DNA of 64,000 nucleotides from an uncultured Oscillospiraceae bacterium (GTDB taxonomy: Bacteria > Bacillota > Clostridia > Oscillospirales > Oscillospiraceae), in the NCBI GenBank assembly GCA_947632005.1, contig CANRNU010000007.1, positions 1-64,000 on the forward strand, in the 5' to 3' direction. The notes below the pieces were generated by a model, which searched no databases, was not told where the DNA came from, and was given only the letters and a program-made list of their open reading frames with translations. The translations under genes and the position numbers were made by a program. Shown piece by piece: positions 51,506 through 59,562 of this stretch; the first letter of the stretch is position 1; each line of letters starts with the position of its first letter.

Positions 51506-52485
51506 GACTTTTCCGGAAGCTCCTGGCATTTCTGCTCAGCCTGCTCGTCCTGTCCGCGGCGGTGTTCTGGATCGCCCGGCTGGCCCCCGGGGACCCGCTG
51601 GCGTCCTATTACGGCGAGCGGGCGGAGCGCCTGAGCCCGGAGGAGCGGGCCTGGGCCGAGGCGAAGCTGGGCCTGGACGCACCCATCCATGTGCAGTATG
51701 TCCGGTGGCTGCAAAACGCTCTGCGGGGCGACTTCGGCATCTCATTCAAGTACAAGACCGGCGTTTGGGAGGTCATCCGGGGCCGGGCGGGAAACACGCT
51801 CCTGCTGGGGGGCGTGGGATTCGTGCTGATCTTCTCCCTGGCGCTGGGGCTGGGCGTTTTGTGCGCCTGGTTCGAGGACAGGCCCCTGGACCGGGCCGTC
51901 CGCCGGCTGGGGACGGTCATGAGCTGCATCCCGGAGTTTTGGCTGTCACTGCTGCTGATCCTGATCTTCGCGGTATACCTGCATGTGCTGCCTAGCTCCG
52001 GTGCCTATTCCGTCGGGACCGGCGCCGGCGCCTTCCGGGACCGGGCGCGCCACCTCATCCTGCCCTTGACCGTGGTGGTGGCGGGGCATCTGTGGTACTA
52101 CGCCTACCTGGTGCGAAACAGGCTCCTGGAGGAGATCCGGGCGGACTATGTGCTGCTGGCCCGGGCCAAGGGCGCAGGAAAGGGCCAGGTGCTGTTCCGG
52201 CACTGTCTGCGGAACATCCTCCCGTCCTATCTGAGCATGATGGCCATTTCCGTGCCCCACATCATGGGCGGGACGTATATCGTGGAGACGGTCTTCTCCT
52301 ATCCCGGCATCGGGACGCTTTCCTATGAGAGCGCCCGGTATCAGGATTATAACCTGCTGATGGTCCTGTGTTTGCTGTCTGGCGGGGTGGTGATGGCCTG
52401 CAATATGCTGGCCCAGGCCGTGAATGAGCACATCGACCCCCGGATGCGGGCCCGGGCGACCGGGGAGGGACCGGACCATGGATGA
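51502..52485 (+). CDS. Dpp/Nik-type ABC transporter permease (DppB/NikB-like)
   Basis: 327 residues with about six membrane helices. The N-terminus (first helix, then LAPGDPLASYYGERAERLSPEE) and the ATPase-coupling loop (DYVLLARAKGAGKGQVL) match DppB/NikB. It ends with AQAVNEHIDPRMRARA as usual for this subunit. It overlaps its neighbours by 4 and 8 nt. Confidence 0.94.
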   Translation: MRLFRKLLAFLLSLLVLSAAVFWIARLAPGDPLASYYGERAERLSPEERAWAEAKLGLDAPIHVQYVRWLQNALRGDFGISFKYKTGVWEVIRGRAGNTLLLGGVGFVLIFSLALGLGVLCAWFEDRPLDRAVRRLGTVMSCIPEFWLSLLLILIFAVYLHVLPSSGAYSVGTGAGAFRDRARHLILPLTVVVAGHLWYYAYLVRNRLLEEIRADYVLLARAKGAGKGQVLFRHCLRNILPSYLSMMAISVPHIMGGTYIVETVFSYPGIGTLSYESARYQDYNLLMVLCLLSGGVVMACNMLAQAVNEHIDPRMRARATGEGPDHG

Positions 52486-53362
52486 GAGATTTACCCTGAC
52501 CGGCATCCGCCCCGCAGAGCCGGAGCGCGCCGTCCTCCGGGGAAAACGGCATCGGGGAAAGCCCATCGTCTCCGGCGTGTTTCTGGCGCTCATGGTGCTG
52601 GGATGTCTGTTCTGCCAGGCTATCATGACCAGGGACCCGGCCTATATGGACCTGGCCAACTATGCCCACCGGCCGGACGGGGAGTTTCTCTTCGGCACAG
52701 ACACCATGGGCCGGGACATCTTCTCCATGATCTGGTATGGGGGACGGGTGTCCCTTGCCATCGGTTTTCTGGCCGCAGCCATCTCCGCCCTCATCGCCGT
52801 GGCGGTGGGGGCCGTGAGCGGCATGGCTCCCCCGTGGCTGGACGGGCTCATCATGCGCCTTGCGGATATCCTGCTGAGCGTCCCATCGCTGCTGGTGGTC
52901 ATCCTGCTCCAGGCTGTGTTGGGCAGCCCCGGCGTGGGGAGCATATCCCTGGTGATCGGCGCCACCAGCTGGATGGGCATTGCCAAGGTCATCCGCACGG
53001 AGGTGCGGCAGATGCGCCAGAGTGAGTATATCATTGCGGCCCGGTGTATGGGCGGGGGCTTTTTCCACATCCTGCGGCGGCACCTGGCCCCCAATTTCCT
53101 CCCGTCCGTCATGTTCATGGTGATCATGAACGTGCGCGGCGCCATCGCGGCGGAGGCCACCCTGAGTTTCCTGGGGGTGGGGCTGCCGCTGGAGGTGATC
53201 TCCTGGGGCAGTATGCTGTCCCTGGCGGGGAACGCTCTGACCTCCGGGGCGTGGTGGATCATCCTGATCCCCGGGCTGTTTCTGGTGAGCACGCTCCTGG
53301 CCATTACGGAGGTGGGGGACAGCCTCCGGAGCGCCGCGGACAAAAAGCAGAGAAATCTGTAA
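52478..53362 (+). CDS. Dpp/Nik-type ABC transporter permease (DppC/NikC-like)
   Basis: 294 residues from ATG 52478. An N-terminal helix (about 32-50) is followed by FLFGTDTMGRDIFSMIWYGGR, the classic DppC/NikC motif, and five further helices with the coupling loop EYIIAARCMGGG. FLGVGLPLEVISWGSML is near the C-terminus. It completes the five-gene importer. The operon converges on larE. Confidence 0.94.
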   Translation: MDERFTLTGIRPAEPERAVLRGKRHRGKPIVSGVFLALMVLGCLFCQAIMTRDPAYMDLANYAHRPDGEFLFGTDTMGRDIFSMIWYGGRVSLAIGFLAAAISALIAVAVGAVSGMAPPWLDGLIMRLADILLSVPSLLVVILLQAVLGSPGVGSISLVIGATSWMGIAKVIRTEVRQMRQSEYIIAARCMGGGFFHILRRHLAPNFLPSVMFMVIMNVRGAIAAEATLSFLGVGLPLEVISWGSMLSLAGNALTSGAWWIILIPGLFLVSTLLAITEVGDSLRSAADKKQRNL

Positions 53363-53372
53363 GATAAAAGCC

Positions 53373-53405
53373 GGCAGCGGGGACCGCGTCACGGTCTCCG
53401 CTGCC
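53373..53405 (-). terminator. Terminator of the larBCE operon
   Basis: A 14-bp stem with one G-U pair (53373-53386 with 53392-53405), loop CGTCA, is followed on the minus strand by GGCTTTTATCTT. It lies 15 bp past the larE stop. Confidence 0.8.
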
Positions 53406-53420
53406 GCTGCATGTGTGCAT

Positions 53421-54230
53421 TCACTGTCCGAGCATCCGGTTCATGCTGCCCGTCTGGTAGCCCCCCAGGTCCATGGTCACGTAGGAAAAACCCAGTCCGC
53501 GGTATGCACGGTCCAGCGCGGCGGCGTGGGGGAGGAGCTTTTCAAACTCCTCCGAGGGCACCTCGATGCGGGCCATATCCCCGTGGATGCGCACCCGCAT
53601 CTGCCGGAAACCCAGCTCCAGCAGCTGCTGCTCCGCCCGGTCCACCATGGTCAGCTTTTCCTCTGTGATGGGCTCCCCGTAGACGAACCGGGAGGCCAGA
53701 CAGGCATAAGAGGGCTTGTCCCAGGTGGGCAGGTCCATCTCCCGGGAGAGGGCCCGTATGTCCGCCTTCGTGAGCCGGGCCCGGCGCAGGGGACTTTGGA
53801 TCCCCAGCTCCGCCACCGCCCGCATCCCGGGCCGGTAATCCCCCTCGTCGTCCACATTGGACCCCTCGGCGACGAAGGTAAGGCCCCGCTTGGCCGCGGC
53901 GGCCTGTATTTTGGAAAAAAGCGCCCGCTTGCAGTGGTAGCACCGGTCGGCGGGGTTAGTCCTGACAGACTCCAATGCCAGGGCGTCAAAGTCCACCGTG
54001 AGCTGCTGGATGCCCCGGGCCCGGCAGAACGCCGCCGCTTCCTCCGCCTCCCGGGCGGGACACAGGCAGGAACGGACCGTCACGGCGACACAGCGGCTGC
54101 CCAGCACGTCATGGGCCGCCTGTAGCAAAAAGGTGGAGTCCACGCCGGAGGAGAAGGCCACGGCCACGCTGCCCAGTTGGCGCAGGTGCTCGTCCAGCGC
54201 CCGCTTTTTCTCGTGCAGCGCGTCCATCAC
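53421..54230 (-). CDS. larE: ATP-dependent sacrificial sulfur transferase LarE
   Basis: 269 residues. The PP-loop AFSSGVDSTFLLQ activates the pyridinium substrate with ATP. SYACLASRFVYG has the Cys that corresponds to the sacrificial cysteine of Lactobacillus LarE. A second site, DRCYHCKRALF, adds a CxxC, as I recall for LarE forms that bind an iron-sulfur cluster and may act catalytically; this point is from memory. LarE converts the carboxylates of the LarB product to thiocarboxylates. It overlaps larC by 4 nt. Confidence 0.95.
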   Translation of the reverse strand: MMDALHEKKRALDEHLRQLGSVAVAFSSGVDSTFLLQAAHDVLGSRCVAVTVRSCLCPAREAEEAAAFCRARGIQQLTVDFDALALESVRTNPADRCYHCKRALFSKIQAAAAKRGLTFVAEGSNVDDEGDYRPGMRAVAELGIQSPLRRARLTKADIRALSREMDLPTWDKPSYACLASRFVYGEPITEEKLTMVDRAEQQLLELGFRQMRVRIHGDMARIEVPSEEFEKLLPHAAALDRAYRGLGFSYVTMDLGGYQTGSMNRMLGQ

Positions 54231-55471
54231 AGTGCCTCCAGGAGCTTTTCCGCGTCCTCCAGGCTGATGTCCCGCTCCCGGGCGATGCGGGCCAGGTCGT
54301 CGTACTCATACTTCACCCGGGTCACGCCATAGCCGGAGGAGACCTTCCGGCGCACCGGCCCGCAGGGCGTGTCCGCCGTCTCGGTCCGCCGGTCCAGGAC
54401 ATACCGCCGGGTGAGCGCCTCCCGCACGCCGAGGGTAGAGGTGTGCCGGAACAGAAGGGCGAGCATCTTCTCCCGGTCCTGCTCCGGGCATATGACCCGC
54501 AGCAATGTGCCGGGCCGGGACTTTTTCATGCCGATGGGCACGGTATAGACGTCCCGAGCCCCGGCTTCGAGCAGCCGCTCCATGGCAAAGCCCACCGCCT
54601 CCGCCGTCATGTCGTCCACGTTGCAGCTCAGCTCCAGCATCCGGTCGGTCCCGTCCTCTGCCTGCCCCAGCATGGCCCGGACGCAGTTGGCGGTCTGGAA
54701 ATCCCGCTTTCCCATGCCGTAGCCGATGGCCTGGACCCGCATGGGGGGCATGTCCCCGAAACGGGAGGCGAAGTGTTTTAAAATGGCTGCGCCGGTGGGG
54801 GTGCACAGCTCCCCCTTCACCGCACCGCCGTAAATGGGCACGTCCCGCAGGATGTAGGCCGTGGCGGGGGCGGGGACCGGCAGGATACCGTGGGCGCACT
54901 GTACCTGGCCGCTGCCCACATGCACCGGGGAGACCACCACCTGGTCCGGGGCCAGCTCCGCCATCAGAAGACATACCGCCGTCACGTCCGCCACCGCGTC
55001 CAGGGTGCCCACCTCATGGAAGTGTATCTCCTGTACCGGCACGCCGTGGGCGTGGCTCTCCGCCTGGGCGATGAGCCCGTAGACCGCCAGGATGTCCTCC
55101 CGGACCTTCTCCGGCAGGGAGAGGTGGTCCCGCACCAGGTGCTCGATGTCGTGCATGCCGCTGTGGTGGTGGTCATGGTCATGGTGATGGTGGTCATCAT
55201 GTTCGTGCTCATGGTCATGATGGTGCTCGTGGACATGGTCATGGCCGTGGTGCATGGCGTCGTCCTCTTTCTCGCCGTGGACCAGCACGGAGACGTGGGT
55301 GCCGGCGATGCCGCACTTGACGGACTTCTCCCACCGGAACGCCACGCCGGGCAGTCCCAGGCCGTTCAGCCGGGCAACGAAGCCGTCCGGGTCCGGCAGC
55401 AGCTCCAGCAGAGCGGCGGTGAGCATGTCGCCCGCCGCGCCCATGCCACAGTCCAGATATAACACATTCAT
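54227..55471 (-). CDS. larC: Nickel insertase LarC (nickel-pincer cofactor cyclometallase)
   Basis: 414 residues. It starts MNVLYLDCGMGAAGDMLTAALL. A strongly His-rich stretch (about 73-110, with runs such as HEHHHDHEHEHDDHHHHD) precedes the core EIHFHEVGTLDAVADV and ELCTPTGAAILK. LarC inserts Ni(II) with CTP to complete the nickel-pincer nucleotide. In L. plantarum LarC is made from larC1 and larC2 by a frameshift; here one continuous frame encodes it. It overlaps larB and larE by 4 nt each. Confidence 0.96.
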   Translation of the reverse strand: MNVLYLDCGMGAAGDMLTAALLELLPDPDGFVARLNGLGLPGVAFRWEKSVKCGIAGTHVSVLVHGEKEDDAMHHGHDHVHEHHHDHEHEHDDHHHHDHDHHHSGMHDIEHLVRDHLSLPEKVREDILAVYGLIAQAESHAHGVPVQEIHFHEVGTLDAVADVTAVCLLMAELAPDQVVVSPVHVGSGQVQCAHGILPVPAPATAYILRDVPIYGGAVKGELCTPTGAAILKHFASRFGDMPPMRVQAIGYGMGKRDFQTANCVRAMLGQAEDGTDRMLELSCNVDDMTAEAVGFAMERLLEAGARDVYTVPIGMKKSRPGTLLRVICPEQDREKMLALLFRHTSTLGVREALTRRYVLDRRTETADTPCGPVRRKVSSGYGVTRVKYEYDDLARIARERDISLEDAEKLLEAL

Positions 55472-56223
55472 CGTTTTGCCTCCATGTGATTGATCATGCT
55501 GGCCAGATAGCCGGCGCCGAAGCCGTTGTCGATGTTCACCACGGACACGCCGCTGGCACAGGAGTTGAGCATGGACAAAAGGGCGCTCAACCCGTGGAAG
55601 GACGCCCCGTATCCCACGCTGGTGGGCACGGCGATCACCGGGCAGTCGGCCAGGCCGCCGATCACGCTGGCCAGGGCCCCCTCCATCCCGGCGATGGCGA
55701 TGATCACGCTGGCGGTCATGATCTGCTCTTTGTGGTGCAGCAGCCGGTGCAGCCCCGCCACGCCCACGTCATACAGCCGGACCACAGCGTTCCCCAGTAC
55801 CTCGGCGGTCAGCGCGGCTTCCTCCGCCACGGGGATGTCGCTGGTGCCCCCGGTGGCCACGACGATGTTTCCCAACCCGTCTGGCGCGGGGAGGTCCCCG
55901 ACGATGCCCACACCGGCGTCCGGATGATAGGTCAGGGGCTGCCGGGCGGCCACCGTCCGGGCGGCCTCCGGGCCCATGCGGGTGATTAGGATGCGCTCCT
56001 GGCCGTTCCGGCGCATGGTCCCGATGATGCCGGCGATCTGCTCCGGGGTCTTGCCCGCGCCGTAGATCACCTCCGGCGCGCCCTGGCGCACCTTCCGGTG
56101 CAGGTCCACCTTTGCATAGCCAATGTCCTCAAAGGGGGCGGTCTTCAGTATCAAAAGCGCGTCGTCCACCGTCATGGTCCCGCCGCGCACCGCCTCCAGT
56201 ACCTGTCTCGCCTCGCTGTTCAT
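55468..56223 (-). CDS. larB: Nickel-pincer cofactor biosynthesis protein LarB
   Basis: 251 residues. The C-terminal PurE-like domain shows VVATGGTSDIPVAEEAALTA, GVAGLHRLL, AIAGMEGALASVIGGL and PTSVGYGASFHGLSALLSML. LarB carboxylates and hydrolyses nicotinic acid adenine dinucleotide, the first step of nickel-pincer nucleotide synthesis. It is first in larB-larC-larE with GGAGGAGG upstream of ATG 56223. No larA or other user of the cofactor lies in the window. Confidence 0.96.
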   Translation of the reverse strand: MNSEARQVLEAVRGGTMTVDDALLILKTAPFEDIGYAKVDLHRKVRQGAPEVIYGAGKTPEQIAGIIGTMRRNGQERILITRMGPEAARTVAARQPLTYHPDAGVGIVGDLPAPDGLGNIVVATGGTSDIPVAEEAALTAEVLGNAVVRLYDVGVAGLHRLLHHKEQIMTASVIIAIAGMEGALASVIGGLADCPVIAVPTSVGYGASFHGLSALLSMLNSCASGVSVVNIDNGFGAGYLASMINHMEAKR

Positions 56224-56358
56224 AGGATGCCTCCTCCGAAAAAACAGAAAGATACGTATGTCCCCGGGGAGGGTGATACGTACCTTCTTAGTACAGCTTC
56301 TGCCGGTCCTGTCTGGTCTTCAGCACTTCTGTGCTTTCCGCGGGCTTCTGCGCCGCTT
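56224..56358 (-). promoter_or_regulatory. larB leader with terminator-like hairpin next to the RBS
   Basis: About 135 nt lie between the predicted start and larB. On the minus strand, TACGTAT (56276-56282) pairs with ATACGTA (56253-56259) around an inner CCCCGGGG and is followed by TCTTTCTGTTTTTTCG, then the GGAGGAGG RBS. Upstream, short helices carry a repeated AGAAG in or near their loops (AGCAC-AGAA-GUGCU, a GUAC/GUAC stem and others). The layout fits transcription attenuation. GATACGTA as a DNA direct repeat 24 bp apart (56251, 56275) could instead be a protein site. Confidence 0.5.
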
Positions 56359-56364
56359 TTCTGG

Positions 56365-56393
56365 ATTATAATATGGAATCGCCCCGCTGTCAA
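56365..56393 (-). promoter_or_regulatory. Consensus promoter of larBCE
   Basis: On the minus strand TTGACA (56388-56393) and TATAAT (56365-56370) are 17 bp apart, a perfect match. Such a strong promoter suggests control after initiation or by a repressor. Confidence 0.88.
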
Positions 56394-56445
56394 GCAGAGC
56401 GGGGCGCGGAGGGAGGGGATTGTTTCGATTCTCCTGAGCTTCTAC

Positions 56446-56474
56446 TTGCGTACGACCGGACGATATGTTATAAT
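56446..56474 (+). promoter_or_regulatory. Promoter of the scaffold/GGGtGRT operon
   Basis: TTGCGT (56446-56451) and TATAAT (56469-56474) are 17 bp apart. The first gene starts about 60 nt after the expected transcript start. Confidence 0.8.
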
Positions 56475-56541
56475 CCAGAATCAGAATTCATCGGCCCTGT
56501 GCCGGCAAGTTGAATCATAATCAGACAGAAGGGAGAACATC

Positions 56542-57234
56542 ATGATCTATTCAGCGGAAGTTGACAAGATGACGTGCGTCGCCAAAGGCGCATATCACGG
56601 CCCGGCTCCCATCCCCGAGGAGGGCAAGTGGGTCCAGGCCAAGCAGATCAGCGACATCAGCGGCTTCACCCACGGCATCGGCTGGTGCGCACCCCAGCAG
56701 GGCGCCTGCAAGCTGACCCTGAACGTGAAAAACGGCATTATCGAGGAGGCTCTGGTGGAGACCATCGGCTGCTCCGGCATGACCCACTCCGCCGCCATGG
56801 CCAGCGAGATCCTCATCGGCAAGACCATCCTGGAGGCCCTGAACACCGACCTGGTGTGCGACGCCATCAACACGGCCATGCGGGAGCTGTTCCTGCAGAT
56901 CGTCTACGGCCGCACCCAGTCCGCGTTCTCCGAGGGCGGCCTGGTGGTGGGCGCCAGCCTGGAGGACCTGGGCAAGGGCCTGCGCAGCCAGATCGGCACC
57001 ATGATGGGCACCAAGGCCAAGGGCCCCCGCTACCTGGAGATGGCCGAGGGCTACTGCACCCGCATGGCGCTGAATGCCGACGACGAGATCATCGGCTATG
57101 AGTTCGTGAACCTGGGCAAGATGATGGACTTCATCAAGAAGGGCGACGACGCTGCCACCGCTCTTGAGAAGGCCAAGGGCCACTACGGCCAGTTCGACAG
57201 CGCGGTCCGCTACATAGACCCGCGGCAGGAATAA
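56542..57234 (+). CDS. NifU/IscU-like iron-sulfur scaffold-type protein (partner of GGGtGRT protein)
   Basis: 230 residues with AGAAGGGAG upstream. The core KLTLNVKNGIIEEALVETIGCSGMTHSAAMASEIL resembles the NifU/IscU N-terminal fold, with GCSGMTHS in place of the usual GCGA-type motif; WCAPQQGACK is just before it. The three Cys could bind Fe-S or another metal. It is longer than classic IscU (about 130). It is the first gene of a pair with a GGGtGRT protein, a pairing I recall from many anaerobes. Codons are strongly biased to C/G endings, as in highly expressed genes. Exact role unknown. Confidence 0.8.
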   Translation: MIYSAEVDKMTCVAKGAYHGPAPIPEEGKWVQAKQISDISGFTHGIGWCAPQQGACKLTLNVKNGIIEEALVETIGCSGMTHSAAMASEILIGKTILEALNTDLVCDAINTAMRELFLQIVYGRTQSAFSEGGLVVGASLEDLGKGLRSQIGTMMGTKAKGPRYLEMAEGYCTRMALNADDEIIGYEFVNLGKMMDFIKKGDDAATALEKAKGHYGQFDSAVRYIDPRQE

Positions 57235-57253
57235 GAGAGAGGAGGACTACAAA

Positions 57254-58255
57254 ATGGCTCTGTTTGAAAGCTACGAGAGAAGGATCGACAAGATCAACGG
57301 TGTCCTCGCTCAGTACGGCATCGGCTCCATCGAGGAGTGCCGGACCATCTGCCAGGACAAGGGCTTCGACCCCTATGAGATCGTCAAGGGCATCCAGCCC
57401 ATCTGCTTCGAGAACGCCTGCTGGGCGTACACCATGGGCGCGGCCATCGCCATCAAGAAGGGCGTCAAGTCCGCCGCCGACGCCGCCAAGGCCATCGGCG
57501 AGGGTCTGCAGGCCTTCTGCATCGACGGCTCCGTGGCCGACGACCGGAAGGTGGGCCTGGGCCACGGCAACCTGGGCGCCATGCTCCTGAGCGACGAGAG
57601 CAAGTGCTTCGCCTTCCTGGCCGGCCACGAGTCCTTCGCCGCCGCCGAGGGCGCCATCGGCATCGTCAAGAACGCCAACAAGGCCCGGAAGACCCCCCTG
57701 CGGGTCATCCTGAACGGCCTGGGCAAGGACGCCGCCCAGATCATCAGCCGCATCAACGGCTTCACCTATGTCCAGACCCAGTTCGACTATGCCACCGGTA
57801 AGGTGGCCGTCGTCAAGGAGATCCGTTACTCCGAGACCGAGCGGGCCGATGTGCGCTGCTACGGCGCGGACGACGTGCGCGAGGGCGTGGCCATCATGCA
57901 CATGGAGGGCGTGGACGTGTCCATCACCGGCAACTCCACCAACCCCACCCGGTTCCAGCACCCCGTGGCCGGCACCTACAAGAAGGAATGCATCGAGCAG
58001 GGGAAGAAGTACTTCTCCGTGGCCTCCGGCGGCGGCACCGGCCGCACCCTGCACCCGGACAACATGGCCGCCGGCCCCGCCAGCTACGGCATGACCGACA
58101 CCATGGGCCGCATGCACTCCGACGCCCAGTTCGCCGGCTCCTCCTCCGTGCCCGCGCACGTGGAGATGATGGGCTTCCTGGGCATGGGCAACAACCCCAT
58201 GGTGGGCGCCACCGTGGCGGTCGCCGTGGCCGTGGACGAGGCTCTCAACAAGTAA
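57254..58255 (+). CDS. GGGtGRT protein
   Basis: 333 residues with GAGAGGAGG upstream. The name-giving motif SGGGTGRTLHPDNMAAGPASYG lies near residue 255, followed by MHSDAQFAGSSSVPAHVEMMGFLGMGNNPMVGA. Other conserved-looking sites are QPICFENACWAYTMGAAIAIKKG and HGNLGAMLL. No membrane segments or signal are seen. The family is known by its motif and by its link to a scaffold-like neighbour, but I know of no proven activity. It lies 19 bp after the first gene and is closed by a strong terminator. Confidence 0.88.
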   Translation: MALFESYERRIDKINGVLAQYGIGSIEECRTICQDKGFDPYEIVKGIQPICFENACWAYTMGAAIAIKKGVKSAADAAKAIGEGLQAFCIDGSVADDRKVGLGHGNLGAMLLSDESKCFAFLAGHESFAAAEGAIGIVKNANKARKTPLRVILNGLGKDAAQIISRINGFTYVQTQFDYATGKVAVVKEIRYSETERADVRCYGADDVREGVAIMHMEGVDVSITGNSTNPTRFQHPVAGTYKKECIEQGKKYFSVASGGGTGRTLHPDNMAAGPASYGMTDTMGRMHSDAQFAGSSSVPAHVEMMGFLGMGNNPMVGATVAVAVAVDEALNK

Positions 58256-58291
58256 GGCTCCTGCCATAAGACAAGAGCATCCGCAGCGACG

Positions 58292-58336
58292 CAGCGGCAT
58301 CCGGTATTTTCCGGATGCCGCTGTTTTTGCTTTTTT
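58292..58336 (+). terminator. Terminator after the GGGtGRT gene
   Basis: A 13-bp perfect stem CAGCGGCATCCGG (58292-58304) with 58311-58323 is followed by TTTTTGCTTTTTT. Confidence 0.93.
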
Positions 58337-58337
58337 G

Positions 58338-59561
58338 TCACACCCGCTGCCGCCGGGCCCAGCCCCTGACGGCGAAGGGGATGCACACGATGCCGATCAA
58401 AAATGGGACGGTGATGAGCATCCAGGGGGACCAGATGCCCTTGCCGAAGATGTGGAACACGTTGTAGGTCAGGTAGTCGAAGCTGCTGCCCACCAGGGGG
58501 AAGTACTGGGACAGCGCCTTCAGCCAGTTGGGGAGGAAGCGGGTCAGGATGTCCGGCACATAGATGAACGCCAGGCTGTACACCAGGGCCAGCACGTTGT
58601 TCTTCACCAGGGCCGACATGAGCATGACCAGCCCCGCATATCCGATGACCCCCAGGAAGCCGAAGGCCAGGTGATATAGCTCCGCCTGGAGCATGTTCCA
58701 AGGGGCCACGGCCAGCAGGTTCATGAACTGGATGGGCATGTCCCAGCCGTCCGTGCCCAGATAGATCAGCTGCAGCGCCACGTGGCATCCTATGACCAGC
58801 AGATACAGCTCCACCGCGAAGGCCAGGCCGCTCATGATCTTCACCCGGGCCAGCTTTTTCCAGCCGTATTTGGTGGTGTGCAGCACGGGCGCGGTGTTGT
58901 TGTGCCACTCCCCGGAGAAGACGAACGCCAGCGCGATGGCCAGATACGGCGCCAGATGCTCGATCGCCCAGGACAGATTGTTGGTCACCTCGTCCCAGCC
59001 GTGTACCCACTCATACCGCCAGGGCTCCTCGATCTGGCTGTTCATCTCCAGGAGCATGTCCTTGTCGGCCTGGGTCATCCCTTCGTTCTGCCGGGTGGTC
59101 TCCAGGGTGAACTCCAAAAGCTCCGCCCGCCGGCCATAGAAGTCGTCCATCTTCGACGTGTCCGCATAGAGCATCAGCGGCTGGAACGGCTGGTCCTCCG
59201 GATCCTCCAGTTCCGGGTACAGATCTCTCAGATACTCCAGGGCCAGCACCCAGTCGGCCCCCGACTGCAAATGGGCGTCTGGCTGCATGCTGCGGTAGGT
59301 CTCCACCATCTCCGGGAGCGTCTCGTCCGTCCAGTAGTCGCCGAAGCTGTCCGCCAACTCCTGCCAGTTTCGGATGGCGGAATAGCCGTCGAACTTGTTG
59401 CCGTAGATGCCCTTGGTGGGGTCGTCGGGGGTGCCGAAATCGAACCACTGATAGGAGAGCAGACCGCCCCAGCCCACGCAGTAGATAAAGCACAGCAGCA
59501 CACAGATCCACACCCGGGGCGTCCGCCATAGCCGCTTATGTTCCAAAACGAAAAATTCCAT
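58338..59561 (-). CDS. ABC-2-type transporter permease
   Basis: 407 residues. One N-terminal helix (about 15-38) is followed by an outer domain of about 165 residues, then five or six helices (from about 205). This is the layout of ABC-2 permeases with a large first loop, as in the bacitracin/lantibiotic or Na+ efflux type. It ends with RGWARRQRV. It lies 1 bp from the ATPase gene and is last in sigma factor-membrane protein-ATPase-permease. The substrate is unknown. Confidence 0.82.
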   Translation of the reverse strand: MEFFVLEHKRLWRTPRVWICVLLCFIYCVGWGGLLSYQWFDFGTPDDPTKGIYGNKFDGYSAIRNWQELADSFGDYWTDETLPEMVETYRSMQPDAHLQSGADWVLALEYLRDLYPELEDPEDQPFQPLMLYADTSKMDDFYGRRAELLEFTLETTRQNEGMTQADKDMLLEMNSQIEEPWRYEWVHGWDEVTNNLSWAIEHLAPYLAIALAFVFSGEWHNNTAPVLHTTKYGWKKLARVKIMSGLAFAVELYLLVIGCHVALQLIYLGTDGWDMPIQFMNLLAVAPWNMLQAELYHLAFGFLGVIGYAGLVMLMSALVKNNVLALVYSLAFIYVPDILTRFLPNWLKALSQYFPLVGSSFDYLTYNVFHIFGKGIWSPWMLITVPFLIGIVCIPFAVRGWARRQRV

Positions 59562-59562
59562 C

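Noticed and set aside
54890-55462. Plus-strand frame with a long Val/Met hydrophobic stretch
   Set aside because: The apparent membrane helix is the reverse of larC's His-rich repeat, not a real transmembrane gene.
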